The translations under genes and the position numbers were made by a program. This document shows, piece after piece, positions 1 to 6,265 of a DNA stretch of 7,285 nucleotides. The notes under the pieces are model-generated. The model made no database searches and had not been told where the DNA came from. It saw only the letters and a program-made list of their open reading frames with translations. Each line of letters begins with the position of its first letter. Position 1 is the stretch's first letter. The stretch comes from Bacteroidales bacterium (GTDB lineage Bacteria > Bacteroidota > Bacteroidia > Bacteroidales > JAADJA01), in contig DAOVYU010000043.1 of assembly GCA_030635465.1 (NCBI GenBank), positions 1-7,285 on the forward strand, written 5' to 3'.

Positions 1-611
1 GTAATTTCCCTGCCTTCAATAAATTCTTCTATCAATACTTCATCATCTTCTAGAAAAGCCTTTTCAATTGCAGAATCTAAATCTTTAGCAATTTTTATTT
101 TGGACATGCCTACACTTGATCCGCCATTATTTGGTTTTACAAATAAAGGTAAAGTCAACTGATTCAAAATTTCATCGGATGGAATATGAATAGATTTTGT
201 CAGTAAAATAGATTGAGCTGTTTTAGCTCCAAATTTTGACACAACAATTTTACAGAAATATTTATTGAAAGTAAGTGATGACGTGAGCTGATCACATGAG
301 GTATACGGGATACCAATTAAGTCGAAATACCCCTGTAATCTTCCATCCTCCCCAGGAGTGCCATGTACAGCAATAAAAACACAATCAAAATTAATTTTTA
401 TTTCCCCCATCATCACCGAAAAATCATTTTTATCAACCGTATAAACATTGTTGTTTGGGCACTCATGAATCCATTCCTGTCCTTTAATGATTATCGGATA
501 AACCTTGTATTGATTTGGGTCGAGGTACTGTTTAACTATTAGTCCGCTTTGGATTGAAATTTCAAATTCCCCTGAATCACCTCCACTTACCACTGCAATA
601 TTAAGTCTCAT
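1..611 (-). CDS. ddl: D-alanine--D-alanine ligase, partial (C-terminal part beyond the window)
   Basis: ATP-dependent ligase of the cytoplasm that joins two D-alanines to give the dipeptide used by MurF in peptidoglycan precursor synthesis. The visible 203 complete codons start at the ATG at 611-609 (MRLNIAVVSGGDSGEFEISI) and run off the left edge in frame without a stop. Family signatures are clear: the N-terminal GGDSGEFEIS segment (about 10-19) with the substrate-site glutamate, HGTPGEDGRLQGY (83-95), the SSLTFNKYFCK segment (111-121) that begins the central domain, and the ATP-grasp stretch VKPNNGGSSVGMSK (158-171) followed by EEFIEGREIT (195-204). Ddl proteins are usually 300-370 residues, so about a third is missing, including the Mg-binding C-terminal part of the ATP-grasp fold. 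It is divergent from the PASTA gene. No Shine-Dalgarno sequence is seen; a TAnnTTTG box lies 17 bases upstream. Function is assigned with high certainty by motif. Confidence 0.96.
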   Translation of the reverse strand, partial: MRLNIAVVSGGDSGEFEISIQSGLIVKQYLDPNQYKVYPIIIKGQEWIHECPNNNVYTVDKNDFSVMMGEIKINFDCVFIAVHGTPGEDGRLQGYFDLIGIPYTSCDQLTSSLTFNKYFCKIVVSKFGAKTAQSILLTKSIHIPSDEILNQLTLPLFVKPNNGGSSVGMSKIKIAKDLDSAIEKAFLEDDEVLIEEFIEGREI

Positions 612-627
612 AAAGTGTAATTTGTAA

Positions 628-635
628 CAAAAATA
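628..635 (-). promoter_or_regulatory. Candidate -7 box (TATTTTTG) for ddl
   Basis: Read on the minus strand the bases are TATTTTTG, an exact match to TAnnTTTG, the -7 element recognised by the main sigma factor in Bacteroidota. It would start transcription near 622 and leave a very short leader of about 10 bases before the ddl ATG. A good TTG/TTTG -33 element at the usual distance is not present; the nearest TTG is about 24 bases away. In such AT-rich DNA the box could be fortuitous. Confidence 0.4.
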
Positions 636-650
636 AACAACTATATTGAA

Positions 651-701
651 ATAGCTTATCAATTTTACAAGGTATTGTTAATATCATTTAAACTAAGCTA
701 T
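651..701. repeat. 8-bp inverted repeat with widely spaced arms
   Basis: The arm ATAGCTTA (651-658) is the exact reverse complement of TAAGCTAT (694-701), with 35 bases between them. The arms lie upstream of both candidate promoter boxes, between the two divergent genes. They could be half-sites for a regulator acting on both sides, but the distance and low complexity make chance a real alternative. Confidence 0.4.
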
Positions 702-721
702 GTTCATAAAACTTTTCATTT

Positions 722-729
722 TATCTTTG
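722..729 (+). promoter_or_regulatory. Candidate -7 box (TATCTTTG) for the PASTA/T9SS/rluD operon
   Basis: TATCTTTG matches TAnnTTTG exactly and sits in a TTTTATCTTTGCC context that is very common in promoters of this phylum. Transcription would start around 734-736, giving a leader of about 63 bases before the ATG at 799. The -33 region, near 701-705, reads TGTTC rather than TTTG, so the upstream element is weak. This is the best promoter candidate in the window. Confidence 0.6.
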
Positions 730-742
730 CCGTTTAAAAGCA

Positions 743-760
743 ATAATTCAAATGAATTAT
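743..760. repeat. 18-bp dyad (8-bp arms, 2-bp centre) in the leader of the PASTA operon
   Basis: ATAATTCA (743-750) and TGAATTAT (753-760) are perfect reverse complements around an AA centre. The dyad lies 13 bases after the TAnnTTTG box, so it would cover about +8 to +25 of the transcript. That position suits a repressor operator overlapping the start region or, less well, an RNA hairpin: the stem is AT-rich and weak, and no T-tract follows, so it is not a terminator. Its role is inferred only from position. Confidence 0.5.
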
Positions 761-798
761 AGTTATACATTAAATTTTAAGTGAGGAATTAAATTGGT

Positions 799-1671
799 AT
801 GCAGGAGTCCAATGCTGAAAAAAATAGATTTATCCATTTTTTAGTCAGTAAATCGTTTGTAATTAATTTTGGTATTGCAGCAGTAGTTTTTGTTGTAATA
901 TTCTTCATGCTTTTTAAATTCCTTGAAATATTTACCATGCATGGCAAGGAATTAACAGTACCTGATTTTAGTGGAATGACAGTAATTGAAGTTGATTCAG
1001 CAGGTTATTTTGAACTATTTGATTTATTTGTCATCGATTCATTATTTGATGATAAAAATAAAAAGGGTGCGATTGTTATGCAAGATCCTTTACCAGATTC
1101 AAAGGTGAAAAAAGGACGAAATATTTATGTTACAATAGTGGCTACGATGCCTGAAACAGTTATTATACCTGATTTGAAAGACTTAACCTTGCGGCAGGCA
1201 GTTAATATTTTGGAGTCACATAAGTTGAAAGCTGGAAAATTGATATATGCACCCAGCTTTGATAAAAATGCCATTCTTGAGCAGTTTTATCTGGGTGATA
1301 CAGCCCGTCCTGGTGATACCCTGCAAAAAGGTTCTGTAATAGATTTGGTTATTGGTTCTGGCGAAAAATTATATAAAATTCCAATTCCTTTCCTGATTGG
1401 AAAAACCAGGGAAGAAGCTATTTATGATCTGAATATTGCATCCTTTAATTTGGGAAGTGAATTTTATATGGACAGCATTATGGATGAGACATCCAGGGTA
1501 TTTATGCAAGAGCCCATGTGGGATTCAGACTTGCCCCATTATCCGGGAGATTCCATACATTTGTGGTATAAATCAGATGAATTATTTGAATTCGAACTTT
1601 ATTTGCAAACTTTTTTACCTGATTCATTGCGAACAGATAGTTTAAGAGCGGATTCAGTTTTTGCTTTTTAA
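799..1671 (+). CDS. Membrane-anchored PASTA-domain protein with three PASTA repeats and no kinase domain
   Basis: A 290-residue protein with a short cytoplasmic N-terminus (about 1-19), one hydrophobic membrane segment (about 20-42) and then three PASTA-type units facing the periplasm at roughly 51-115 (TVPDFSGMTVIEVD...), 119-187 (VIIPDLKDLTLRQAVNILES...DLVIGSG) and 191-257 (KIPIPFLIGKTREEAIYDL...). Each unit shows the family's [V/I]P[D/x]hhGhxhxxA pattern followed by a QDP/QEP-like element and a hydrophobic closing strand. PASTA domains elsewhere bind muropeptides or lipid II, usually as part of Ser/Thr kinases or penicillin-binding proteins; here neither catalytic domain is present. The tail is a DSLRT-DSLRA-DSV repeat. 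The ATG at 799 is chosen because it is the first in frame and gives a sensible membrane anchor; GAGG at 783-786 is a distant possible ribosome site. It is first in a run with the T9SS gene and rluD, and divergent from ddl, which supports a cell-envelope role. The exact ligand is unknown. Confidence 0.9.
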   Translation: MQESNAEKNRFIHFLVSKSFVINFGIAAVVFVVIFFMLFKFLEIFTMHGKELTVPDFSGMTVIEVDSAGYFELFDLFVIDSLFDDKNKKGAIVMQDPLPDSKVKKGRNIYVTIVATMPETVIIPDLKDLTLRQAVNILESHKLKAGKLIYAPSFDKNAILEQFYLGDTARPGDTLQKGSVIDLVIGSGEKLYKIPIPFLIGKTREEAIYDLNIASFNLGSEFYMDSIMDETSRVFMQEPMWDSDLPHYPGDSIHLWYKSDELFEFELYLQTFLPDSLRTDSLRADSVFAF

Positions 1672-1675
1672 TTAC

Positions 1676-3775
1676 ATGAAGAAACTAATTATTTATATAA
1701 TTCTATTTGCTTTTCAAAGCTTGGCTAGTGGGCAGGTTTATTTATCCGGAATGCTTTCAAACCCTGTTATAAAAAGTTATGTGAAGGAAAATGACTATGC
1801 ATTGCAATACAAATCAGAGATTCTGGTGTATCCCCCTGTTGATATTCCTTTTATGGATGATTTTTCATACAGCGGTGTTTATCCTGATAGCACAATTTGG
1901 ATCGATAAATATGTTTATGTAAATGCACATTATCCCGTTTTTCCTGTTGATTATGGTGTAGCTACTTTTGATGTATTAAACGAAAACGGAAATTTATATC
2001 CCGGGTCCAGTCCATTCCCTTTTATTGCAGATCATTTGACCTCTTATCCCATTAAATTAGGAGCATACACTCCTGCTGATTCTGTATATCTGAGCTTTTA
2101 TTATCAGCCGCAGGGTAGAGGAGATATACCAATATCCTATGATTCACTTGTATTAGAATTTGGCCTGTATAATGGTGATTCCTCCTTTTCTTACTTCACA
2201 TACACCTTAGTAGAAGGATCACATTACTTAAATTCAGAAACAGATTATTTATTACCCGGGTCTCGCATCCAACCACCATTGAGTTGCGATACCAGTATTT
2301 GGACATACCTCACTGATACACTTTTTTATAATGATACGTTGTCAATTCCATGTGATTCTGTATTTGTATATGATACCGACTGGTCACATGCCTGGAGTGC
2401 CAAAGGTGATACCCTTGAGACTTTTTTAGTTGAAAATGATGTGTATTTCAAACAAATTATGATCCCCATACTTGATTCATTATTGTTCAGAGATGATTTT
2501 CAGTTTCGTTTCTATAATTATGGTAGTTTATCTGCTATCAATAGCTGGCAAAGCAATACTGACCACTGGCATATCGATAAAGTTTATTTAGATAAGGACA
2601 GAACAATTAATGATATTTATTCGGAGGAAATTCGTTTTGTTGAACCCGGACAATCTCTTATCAGTGGTTATCAATCGATGCCATTGTGGCAATATGATTT
2701 TGCTGTTAAGGATTCATTTAATGTCTTTATCAATAATATTGATTCGGCGAATCGTACCTGTACCTATACCTATACCGTTTATGATCAGGAAGGTAATATT
2801 TCTGAAGATTTTGATTATGAGGGTTTTACCGGAGTATTACAACCATATGCTGATAAAACGATTTCCGATTTTGATCCTTTTGTTACTGCACCTATCTCGA
2901 CTTTTTATAATTATGTAAATGAAGAAGAGTATGATTATTATGTTGAACATAAAGTAATCGATGTAAATGATCCCTCAATAGGCGATACTTTAGTGTACGT
3001 GCAAAAGTTCAGAAACTATTTTGCCTATGATGATGGAACTGCAGAAAGGAGTTATGGCGCTTCGGCAACTGGAACTAAGATGGTTGTACAGTTTCAAATT
3101 ATAGAATTTGACACATTGCGTGGAGTGCAGATTTTCTTTAACCGGACTCAAAATAATAATAACGACAGGTATTTCCATCTAGGTGTCTGGAATGATAATT
3201 TTGGTGAGCCAGGACAACAAATATACCTGGAGGAGAATCTTAAGCCTCAGTTTAATGGACCCAATGAATTTTATACCTATGCTTTTCCTGATTCTGTTAC
3301 CATTAAACTAGGACCTGGAAAATTTTATGTTGGTGTTATCCAAACAACAAATGATAATTTGAATATTGGTTTTGATAGAAATATCAATAACAGAAGTAAA
3401 ACACTTTATACGACCGATGGTGATTGGATTCAATCTCCGTTTGAAGGTTCATTGATGATCAGGCTTGTTATGGGAAAATCCATTGTTGAATCTGAACCTC
3501 CAACAAAAAAATCTCCGGTTAATTTAACCGTTTATCCGAATCCTACACGTAATGAAAATTATGTTACTATAGAATTACCAAGTCATGCTGATGATCCCAA
3601 GTATCAGAAATTTTTAACCACCCGGATATTTGATCTTAGCGGAAAATTAATTTATTCTGCTCCATACGAAGATCAGTTAGATATATCATGGTTCCGAAAT
3701 GGATTTTACATTTTAAACGTTTTTAACTCAGCCTTCACCGAACACTATACTACCAAGCTTGTTATTGCGAAATAG
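1676..3775 (+). CDS. Large secreted protein with C-terminal T9SS type A sorting domain, function unknown
   Basis: A 699-residue exported protein. The ATG at 1676 is preferred over an in-frame TTG at 1661 because it gives a textbook signal peptide (MKKLIIYIILFAFQSLASG, cut before Gln20) and avoids overlap with the PASTA gene, whose stop ends 4 bases upstream; translation may be coupled. The C-terminus (about 616-699) is a sorting domain recognised by the type IX secretion system: VYPNPT at 619-624, then IFDLSGKLIYS, then NGFYIL and a final KLVIAK. It directs passage across the outer membrane and cleavage/anchoring or release. Before it lies a beta-rich, aromatic- and Asp-rich region with PFMDDFS (58-64), many Asp/Asn/Tyr residues and FAYDDGTAERSYG (449-461), a motif frequent in T9SS cargo of this phylum. 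I recognise no catalytic site. It could be an adhesin, a surface-layer protein or a carbohydrate-binding protein; these are guesses. Confidence 0.9.
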   Translation: MKKLIIYIILFAFQSLASGQVYLSGMLSNPVIKSYVKENDYALQYKSEILVYPPVDIPFMDDFSYSGVYPDSTIWIDKYVYVNAHYPVFPVDYGVATFDVLNENGNLYPGSSPFPFIADHLTSYPIKLGAYTPADSVYLSFYYQPQGRGDIPISYDSLVLEFGLYNGDSSFSYFTYTLVEGSHYLNSETDYLLPGSRIQPPLSCDTSIWTYLTDTLFYNDTLSIPCDSVFVYDTDWSHAWSAKGDTLETFLVENDVYFKQIMIPILDSLLFRDDFQFRFYNYGSLSAINSWQSNTDHWHIDKVYLDKDRTINDIYSEEIRFVEPGQSLISGYQSMPLWQYDFAVKDSFNVFINNIDSANRTCTYTYTVYDQEGNISEDFDYEGFTGVLQPYADKTISDFDPFVTAPISTFYNYVNEEEYDYYVEHKVIDVNDPSIGDTLVYVQKFRNYFAYDDGTAERSYGASATGTKMVVQFQIIEFDTLRGVQIFFNRTQNNNNDRYFHLGVWNDNFGEPGQQIYLEENLKPQFNGPNEFYTYAFPDSVTIKLGPGKFYVGVIQTTNDNLNIGFDRNINNRSKTLYTTDGDWIQSPFEGSLMIRLVMGKSIVESEPPTKKSPVNLTVYPNPTRNENYVTIELPSHADDPKYQKFLTTRIFDLSGKLIYSAPYEDQLDISWFRNGFYILNVFNSAFTEHYTTKLVIAK
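2755..2776 (+). repeat. Hexamer microrepeat TACCTR, about 3.7 copies
   Basis: TACCTG, TACCTA, TACCTA and a partial TACC follow one another inside the T9SS protein gene. As the unit is two codons long it stays in frame and encodes alternating Thr with Cys/Tyr/Tyr (residues about 361-367), suited to one beta strand. It probably reflects slippage or simple strand periodicity. Copy-number change would add or remove two residues without a frameshift. Confidence 0.75.
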
Positions 3776-3777
3776 AT

Positions 3778-3785
3778 TAATTTTG
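3778..3785 (+). promoter_or_regulatory. Possible -7 box (TAATTTTG) just ahead of rluD
   Basis: TAATTTTG fits TAnnTTTG and lies in the 14-base gap between the T9SS gene and rluD, with only four bases between it and the ATG at 3790. A TTG at 3759-3761 is at about the right distance for a -33 element. If used, transcription would begin at or next to the start codon, giving a leaderless rluD message independent of the upstream genes. The match may equally be chance in AT-rich DNA. Confidence 0.3.
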
Positions 3786-3789
3786 CAAA

Positions 3790-4839
3790 ATGATGACTGA
3801 AAATAATGGACTCCGGGAAGAAGAACAGGAGCTCTATGAACATCACCGTTTTATAGTTGATAAAGGTCAGGGGCCGCTGCGGATTGATAAATTCCTGATG
3901 TCACGTATTGAAAATGTATCAAGGAGCAAGATTCAGCATGCTGCTAATGCCGGCAATATAATAGTGAATGATAAAGTTGTCAAGTCCTCTTATAAAGTAA
4001 AACCAGAGGATATCATCACTGTGATGATGACTCAACCGGTTCGGGAATTTAAACTTATATCTGAAGATATACCACTTGATATATTGTATGAGGATAAAGA
4101 TCTTATTGCCATTAATAAGCCTGCCGGAATGGTTGTCCACCCAGCTTATGGAAATTATAATGGAACCCTGGTAAATGCTTTACTATATCATTTCCAGCAA
4201 TCTAAAGAAAATGCTGAAGAAGTTGATATTGCTCCATTCTTAGTGCATCGAATCGATAAGGATACGTCTGGAGTATTACTGGTTGCAAAGAATGAAGAAG
4301 CTCAAATGAAACTGGGAAAACAATTTTATTATCACACCATCGAGCGTAAATATCGTGCCCTTGTTTGGGGTGATGTTAAAGAGGATGAAGGAATCATTGT
4401 TGGAAAGATTGGGAGAAGCTTAAAGAATCGTAAAGTTTTTACAGTTTTTCCAGATGGTGAGTATGGAAAAGATGCCATCACTCATTATAAAGTGCTTGAG
4501 CGTTTTGGTTATGTTACGTTGGTTGAATGTCAGCTGGAAACCGGGAGGACTCATCAAATAAGAGTACATTTAAAGTATATTGGTCATACCCTTTTCAGTG
4601 ATGGGAATTATGGTGGTAATGAAATTTTAAAAGGAACAACTTTTACCAAGTATAAACAATTTGTAAATAATTGTTTTAAAATTTGTCCACGGCAGGCACT
4701 TCATGCTAAATCACTGGGCTTTGAGCACCCTACAACAGGCGAGAAGTTATTTTTCGAGCAGGAATTACCTGAAGATTTTAGTGAGTTAATCAATAAATGG
4801 AGAAACTATGCCATCCATAAACTTGAGAAGGAAAATTAA
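3790..4839 (+). CDS. rluD: Ribosomal large subunit pseudouridine synthase, RluD type (RluA family)
   Basis: A 349-residue enzyme converting specific uridines of 23S rRNA to pseudouridine; E. coli RluD acts on helix 69. An S4 RNA-binding domain occupies about 29-85 (LRIDKFLMSRIENVSRSKIQ, then INVNDK-like IIVNDKVVK). The catalytic domain follows: INKPAGMVVHP (108-118), HRIDKDTSGVLLVAK (153-167) with the catalytic aspartate at Asp156, ETGRTHQIRVHL (250-261) and RQALHAKSLGFEHP (301-314). An insert at about 279-299 (LKGTTFTKYKQFVNNCFK) before the RQALHA motif is common in proteins of this phylum. The acidic N-terminus before the S4 domain (EEEQELYEHHRFIVDKGQ) resembles relatives, so the start at 3790 is sound, although a second ATG follows at once. 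It is the last gene of the plus-strand run, 14 bases after the T9SS gene. Substrate sites are inferred from the subfamily. Confidence 0.95.
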   Translation: MMTENNGLREEEQELYEHHRFIVDKGQGPLRIDKFLMSRIENVSRSKIQHAANAGNIIVNDKVVKSSYKVKPEDIITVMMTQPVREFKLISEDIPLDILYEDKDLIAINKPAGMVVHPAYGNYNGTLVNALLYHFQQSKENAEEVDIAPFLVHRIDKDTSGVLLVAKNEEAQMKLGKQFYYHTIERKYRALVWGDVKEDEGIIVGKIGRSLKNRKVFTVFPDGEYGKDAITHYKVLERFGYVTLVECQLETGRTHQIRVHLKYIGHTLFSDGNYGGNEILKGTTFTKYKQFVNNCFKICPRQALHAKSLGFEHPTTGEKLFFEQELPEDFSELINKWRNYAIHKLEKEN

Positions 4840-5555
4840 CTGATTCCCAACAAGTCTTTCATTCCGAAATAACCTTTTTTCCCTATCAGCCATTCAGCTG
4901 CCTTCACTGCTCCTGAAGCAAATCCCTTTCTGTTATGGGCAGTGTGCTTAATCTCAATTTTGTCAACTTCTGAAGCATATGTAACCTGATGTGTTCCTGG
5001 GATTTCATCTATACGCTTTGATACGATCATTAAATCAGAGTGCTTCGTCTTTTTATCTAGGGTATATTCATGTTTTCTGCTTATTTGCTCAAGCATTTGT
5101 TTTGCCAGCTCAATGGCTGTCCCACTTGGTTTATCCAGTTTTTGTGTATGATGAATTTCTTCGATGGTTGGATCATATTCAGAATAATTATCCATAAACT
5201 TCGCCAGCATCGTATTGATCTCAAAAAAGATATTTACCCCAATACTAAAGTTTGATGCAACAAAAAGTGACTGATTGTTTGCCAGGCATAATTGACGAAT
5301 TTCTTCTTTTTGATTGTCCCATCCAGTTGTTCCCACTACAATGGGTGTATTTAGTTTAAAAGCTCGTCTTATATTTGATACAACAACATCGGGTTGACTA
5401 AAATCTATGATAACATCTGATCCATCAATATTTCTTTTATGATTTTTCCAGTCTTTTTGCGTGTCTAATATGGCTACTATTGAATGTTTATTTTGAAGAG
5501 TAATTCGTTCAACTTCTCTGCCCATTTTACCATATCCTGATAATGTGATTTTCAT
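4836..5555 (-). CDS. dapB: 4-hydroxy-tetrahydrodipicolinate reductase (dihydrodipicolinate reductase)
   Basis: Cytoplasmic NAD(P)H-dependent enzyme that reduces the DapA product to tetrahydrodipicolinate in the lysine/diaminopimelate pathway, feeding both protein synthesis and peptidoglycan cross-links. At 239 residues it has the short form usual in Bacteroidota (E. coli 273). The N-terminal nucleotide-binding fold begins with SGYGKMG (6-12); VIIDFSQP (48-55) and VVGTTGW (73-79) complete the cofactor pocket. The catalytic signature EIHHTQKLDKPSGTA (133-147) supplies His135 and Lys139, equivalent to E. coli His159 and Lys163. SNFSIGVN (101-108) and the C-terminal HNRKGFASGAVKAAEWL (207-223) also fit. 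The start is the ATG at 5555-5553; no Shine-Dalgarno sequence is seen. It is the last visible gene of the parA-parB-DUF5683-dapB run, 49 bases after DUF5683, and its stop overlaps that of convergent rluD by four bases. Confidence 0.97.
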   Translation of the reverse strand: MKITLSGYGKMGREVERITLQNKHSIVAILDTQKDWKNHKRNIDGSDVIIDFSQPDVVVSNIRRAFKLNTPIVVGTTGWDNQKEEIRQLCLANNQSLFVASNFSIGVNIFFEINTMLAKFMDNYSEYDPTIEEIHHTQKLDKPSGTAIELAKQMLEQISRKHEYTLDKKTKHSDLMIVSKRIDEIPGTHQVTYASEVDKIEIKHTAHNRKGFASGAVKAAEWLIGKKGYFGMKDLLGIS

Positions 5556-5586
5556 TGTTGTAATAAATAAAGGTTTAATTATTGTT

Positions 5587-5605
5587 GAATTGAATATATC
5601 AATTC
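5587..5605. repeat. Short hairpin-capable inverted repeat between the DUF5683 gene and dapB
   Basis: GAATTGA (5587-5593) and TCAATTC (5599-5605) are exact reverse complements around a 5-base ATATA loop, and one arm touches the TAG stop of the DUF5683 gene. With two G-C pairs out of seven and no T-run after it on the minus strand it is too weak for an intrinsic terminator. It may mark an mRNA processing site between the two genes or may be chance. Confidence 0.4.
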
Positions 5606-6204
5606 TAAAATTTTAAGGATAATCTAATACCTCCACCTGGCTTAAATCCATATACTGGTTGGTAAAATTCAGGTTCTATTCTGATGGATAAATCTTCATC
5701 CACATCCCAGGTCATCAAATGTGCATCAACAGCAGCATCCACAACATTCAACAGATACCACAAACCTGCTAATATATATGATAAATCCCGGTTTCTTCGG
5801 TAATAATCTTTTTGCTCACGCAAAATATTTGAATCATACCCATATTTTTCATAATAGTCATTAATTGGCGGGACATCACCATCCGGATTTTCAATGGCAT
5901 ATATATAAGCCTCGCGCCATTTTTTGTATTCGTTATTATTAAATGTAATGAAATATGCAAAAACACCAAAACCTGCATAAATGATAGGTATTTTCCAATA
6001 TTTTTTATTATATCCCTGACCAAGACCAGGTAAGATCATGGAGTAGAGGGTAGCCTTATGTGCACTATGCATTTTATAATTAACCGTATCAACTGTTACT
6101 GCTTCTGCATTTGAAATAACAGAGTCTGCGGCAGGTCTGTTTTGGGAATTGACTATCCGCGGAAAAACTATGAGCAGGCAAAATAATATCAAGGCTATTC
6201 TCAT
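5605..6204 (-). CDS. DUF5683 family membrane protein, function unknown
   Basis: A 199-residue protein if begun at the ATG at 6204-6202, which gives a clear signal peptide or signal anchor (MRIALILFCLLIVFPRIVNS, then Gln21). A longer version from a TTG at 6261 would add 19 residues, many of them basic; I prefer the ATG. The body matches DUF5683: HSAHKATLYSMILPGLGQGY (about 46-65) and NKKYWKIP, a hydrophobic segment (about 72-88), a basic YYRRNRDLSY stretch (134-143), a second hydrophobic segment (about 141-157) ending in VVDAAVDAHL (154-163), then WDVDEDLSIRIEP and a beta-like C-terminus. The PGLGQxYN plus VDAxVDAHL pairing is the family hallmark. The family is found in Bacteroidota and typically sits next to parB, as here, with dapB on the other side. 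No enzyme motif is visible. A role linking envelope and chromosome partition is only an inference from position. Confidence 0.85.
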   Translation of the reverse strand: MRIALILFCLLIVFPRIVNSQNRPAADSVISNAEAVTVDTVNYKMHSAHKATLYSMILPGLGQGYNKKYWKIPIIYAGFGVFAYFITFNNNEYKKWREAYIYAIENPDGDVPPINDYYEKYGYDSNILREQKDYYRRNRDLSYILAGLWYLLNVVDAAVDAHLMTWDVDEDLSIRIEPEFYQPVYGFKPGGGIRLSLKF

Positions 6205-6265
6205 ATTAGACCAGAAAATAGCCTTATTCAATAATGATGATTTTTTCGAATTTTTTATCAATCAG

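Larger units (their letters stand above)
612..798. other. Divergent intergenic regulatory region between ddl and the PASTA operon
   Basis: This is the only gap of any size in the window: 187 very AT-rich bases between two start codons pointing away from each other. It should hold the promoters of ddl (left) and of the PASTA/T9SS/rluD run (right). I see a TAnnTTTG box for each strand (listed separately), a close 8-bp dyad in the presumed leader of the right-hand operon, and a second 8-bp inverted repeat with arms far apart. No ORF of note, RNA gene or riboswitch-like fold is evident. Confidence 0.8.

Noticed and set aside
1661..1675. TTG upstream start for the T9SS protein, overlapping the PASTA stop.
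   Set aside because: The ATG at 1676 gives a standard signal peptide without the extra MLFNY residues and without overlap.
2610..2918. 102-residue open frame inside the T9SS protein gene.
   Set aside because: Out-of-frame shadow with implausible Ile/Leu/Arg-rich composition; the containing frame has a signal peptide and sorting domain and is clearly the real one.
4991..5255. Two short plus-strand open frames opposite dapB.
   Set aside because: They lie antisense to conserved dapB catalytic motifs and overlap each other; no start signal or recognised domain.
5587..5605. Terminator between the DUF5683 gene and dapB.
   Set aside because: The 7-bp stem is AT-rich and no T-run follows on the minus strand, so it is listed only as an inverted repeat.
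5606..5615. 10-bp palindrome TAAAATTTTA next to the DUF5683 stop.
   Set aside because: Low-complexity A/T palindrome overlapping coding sequence (Phe-Lys codons); expected by chance at this base composition.
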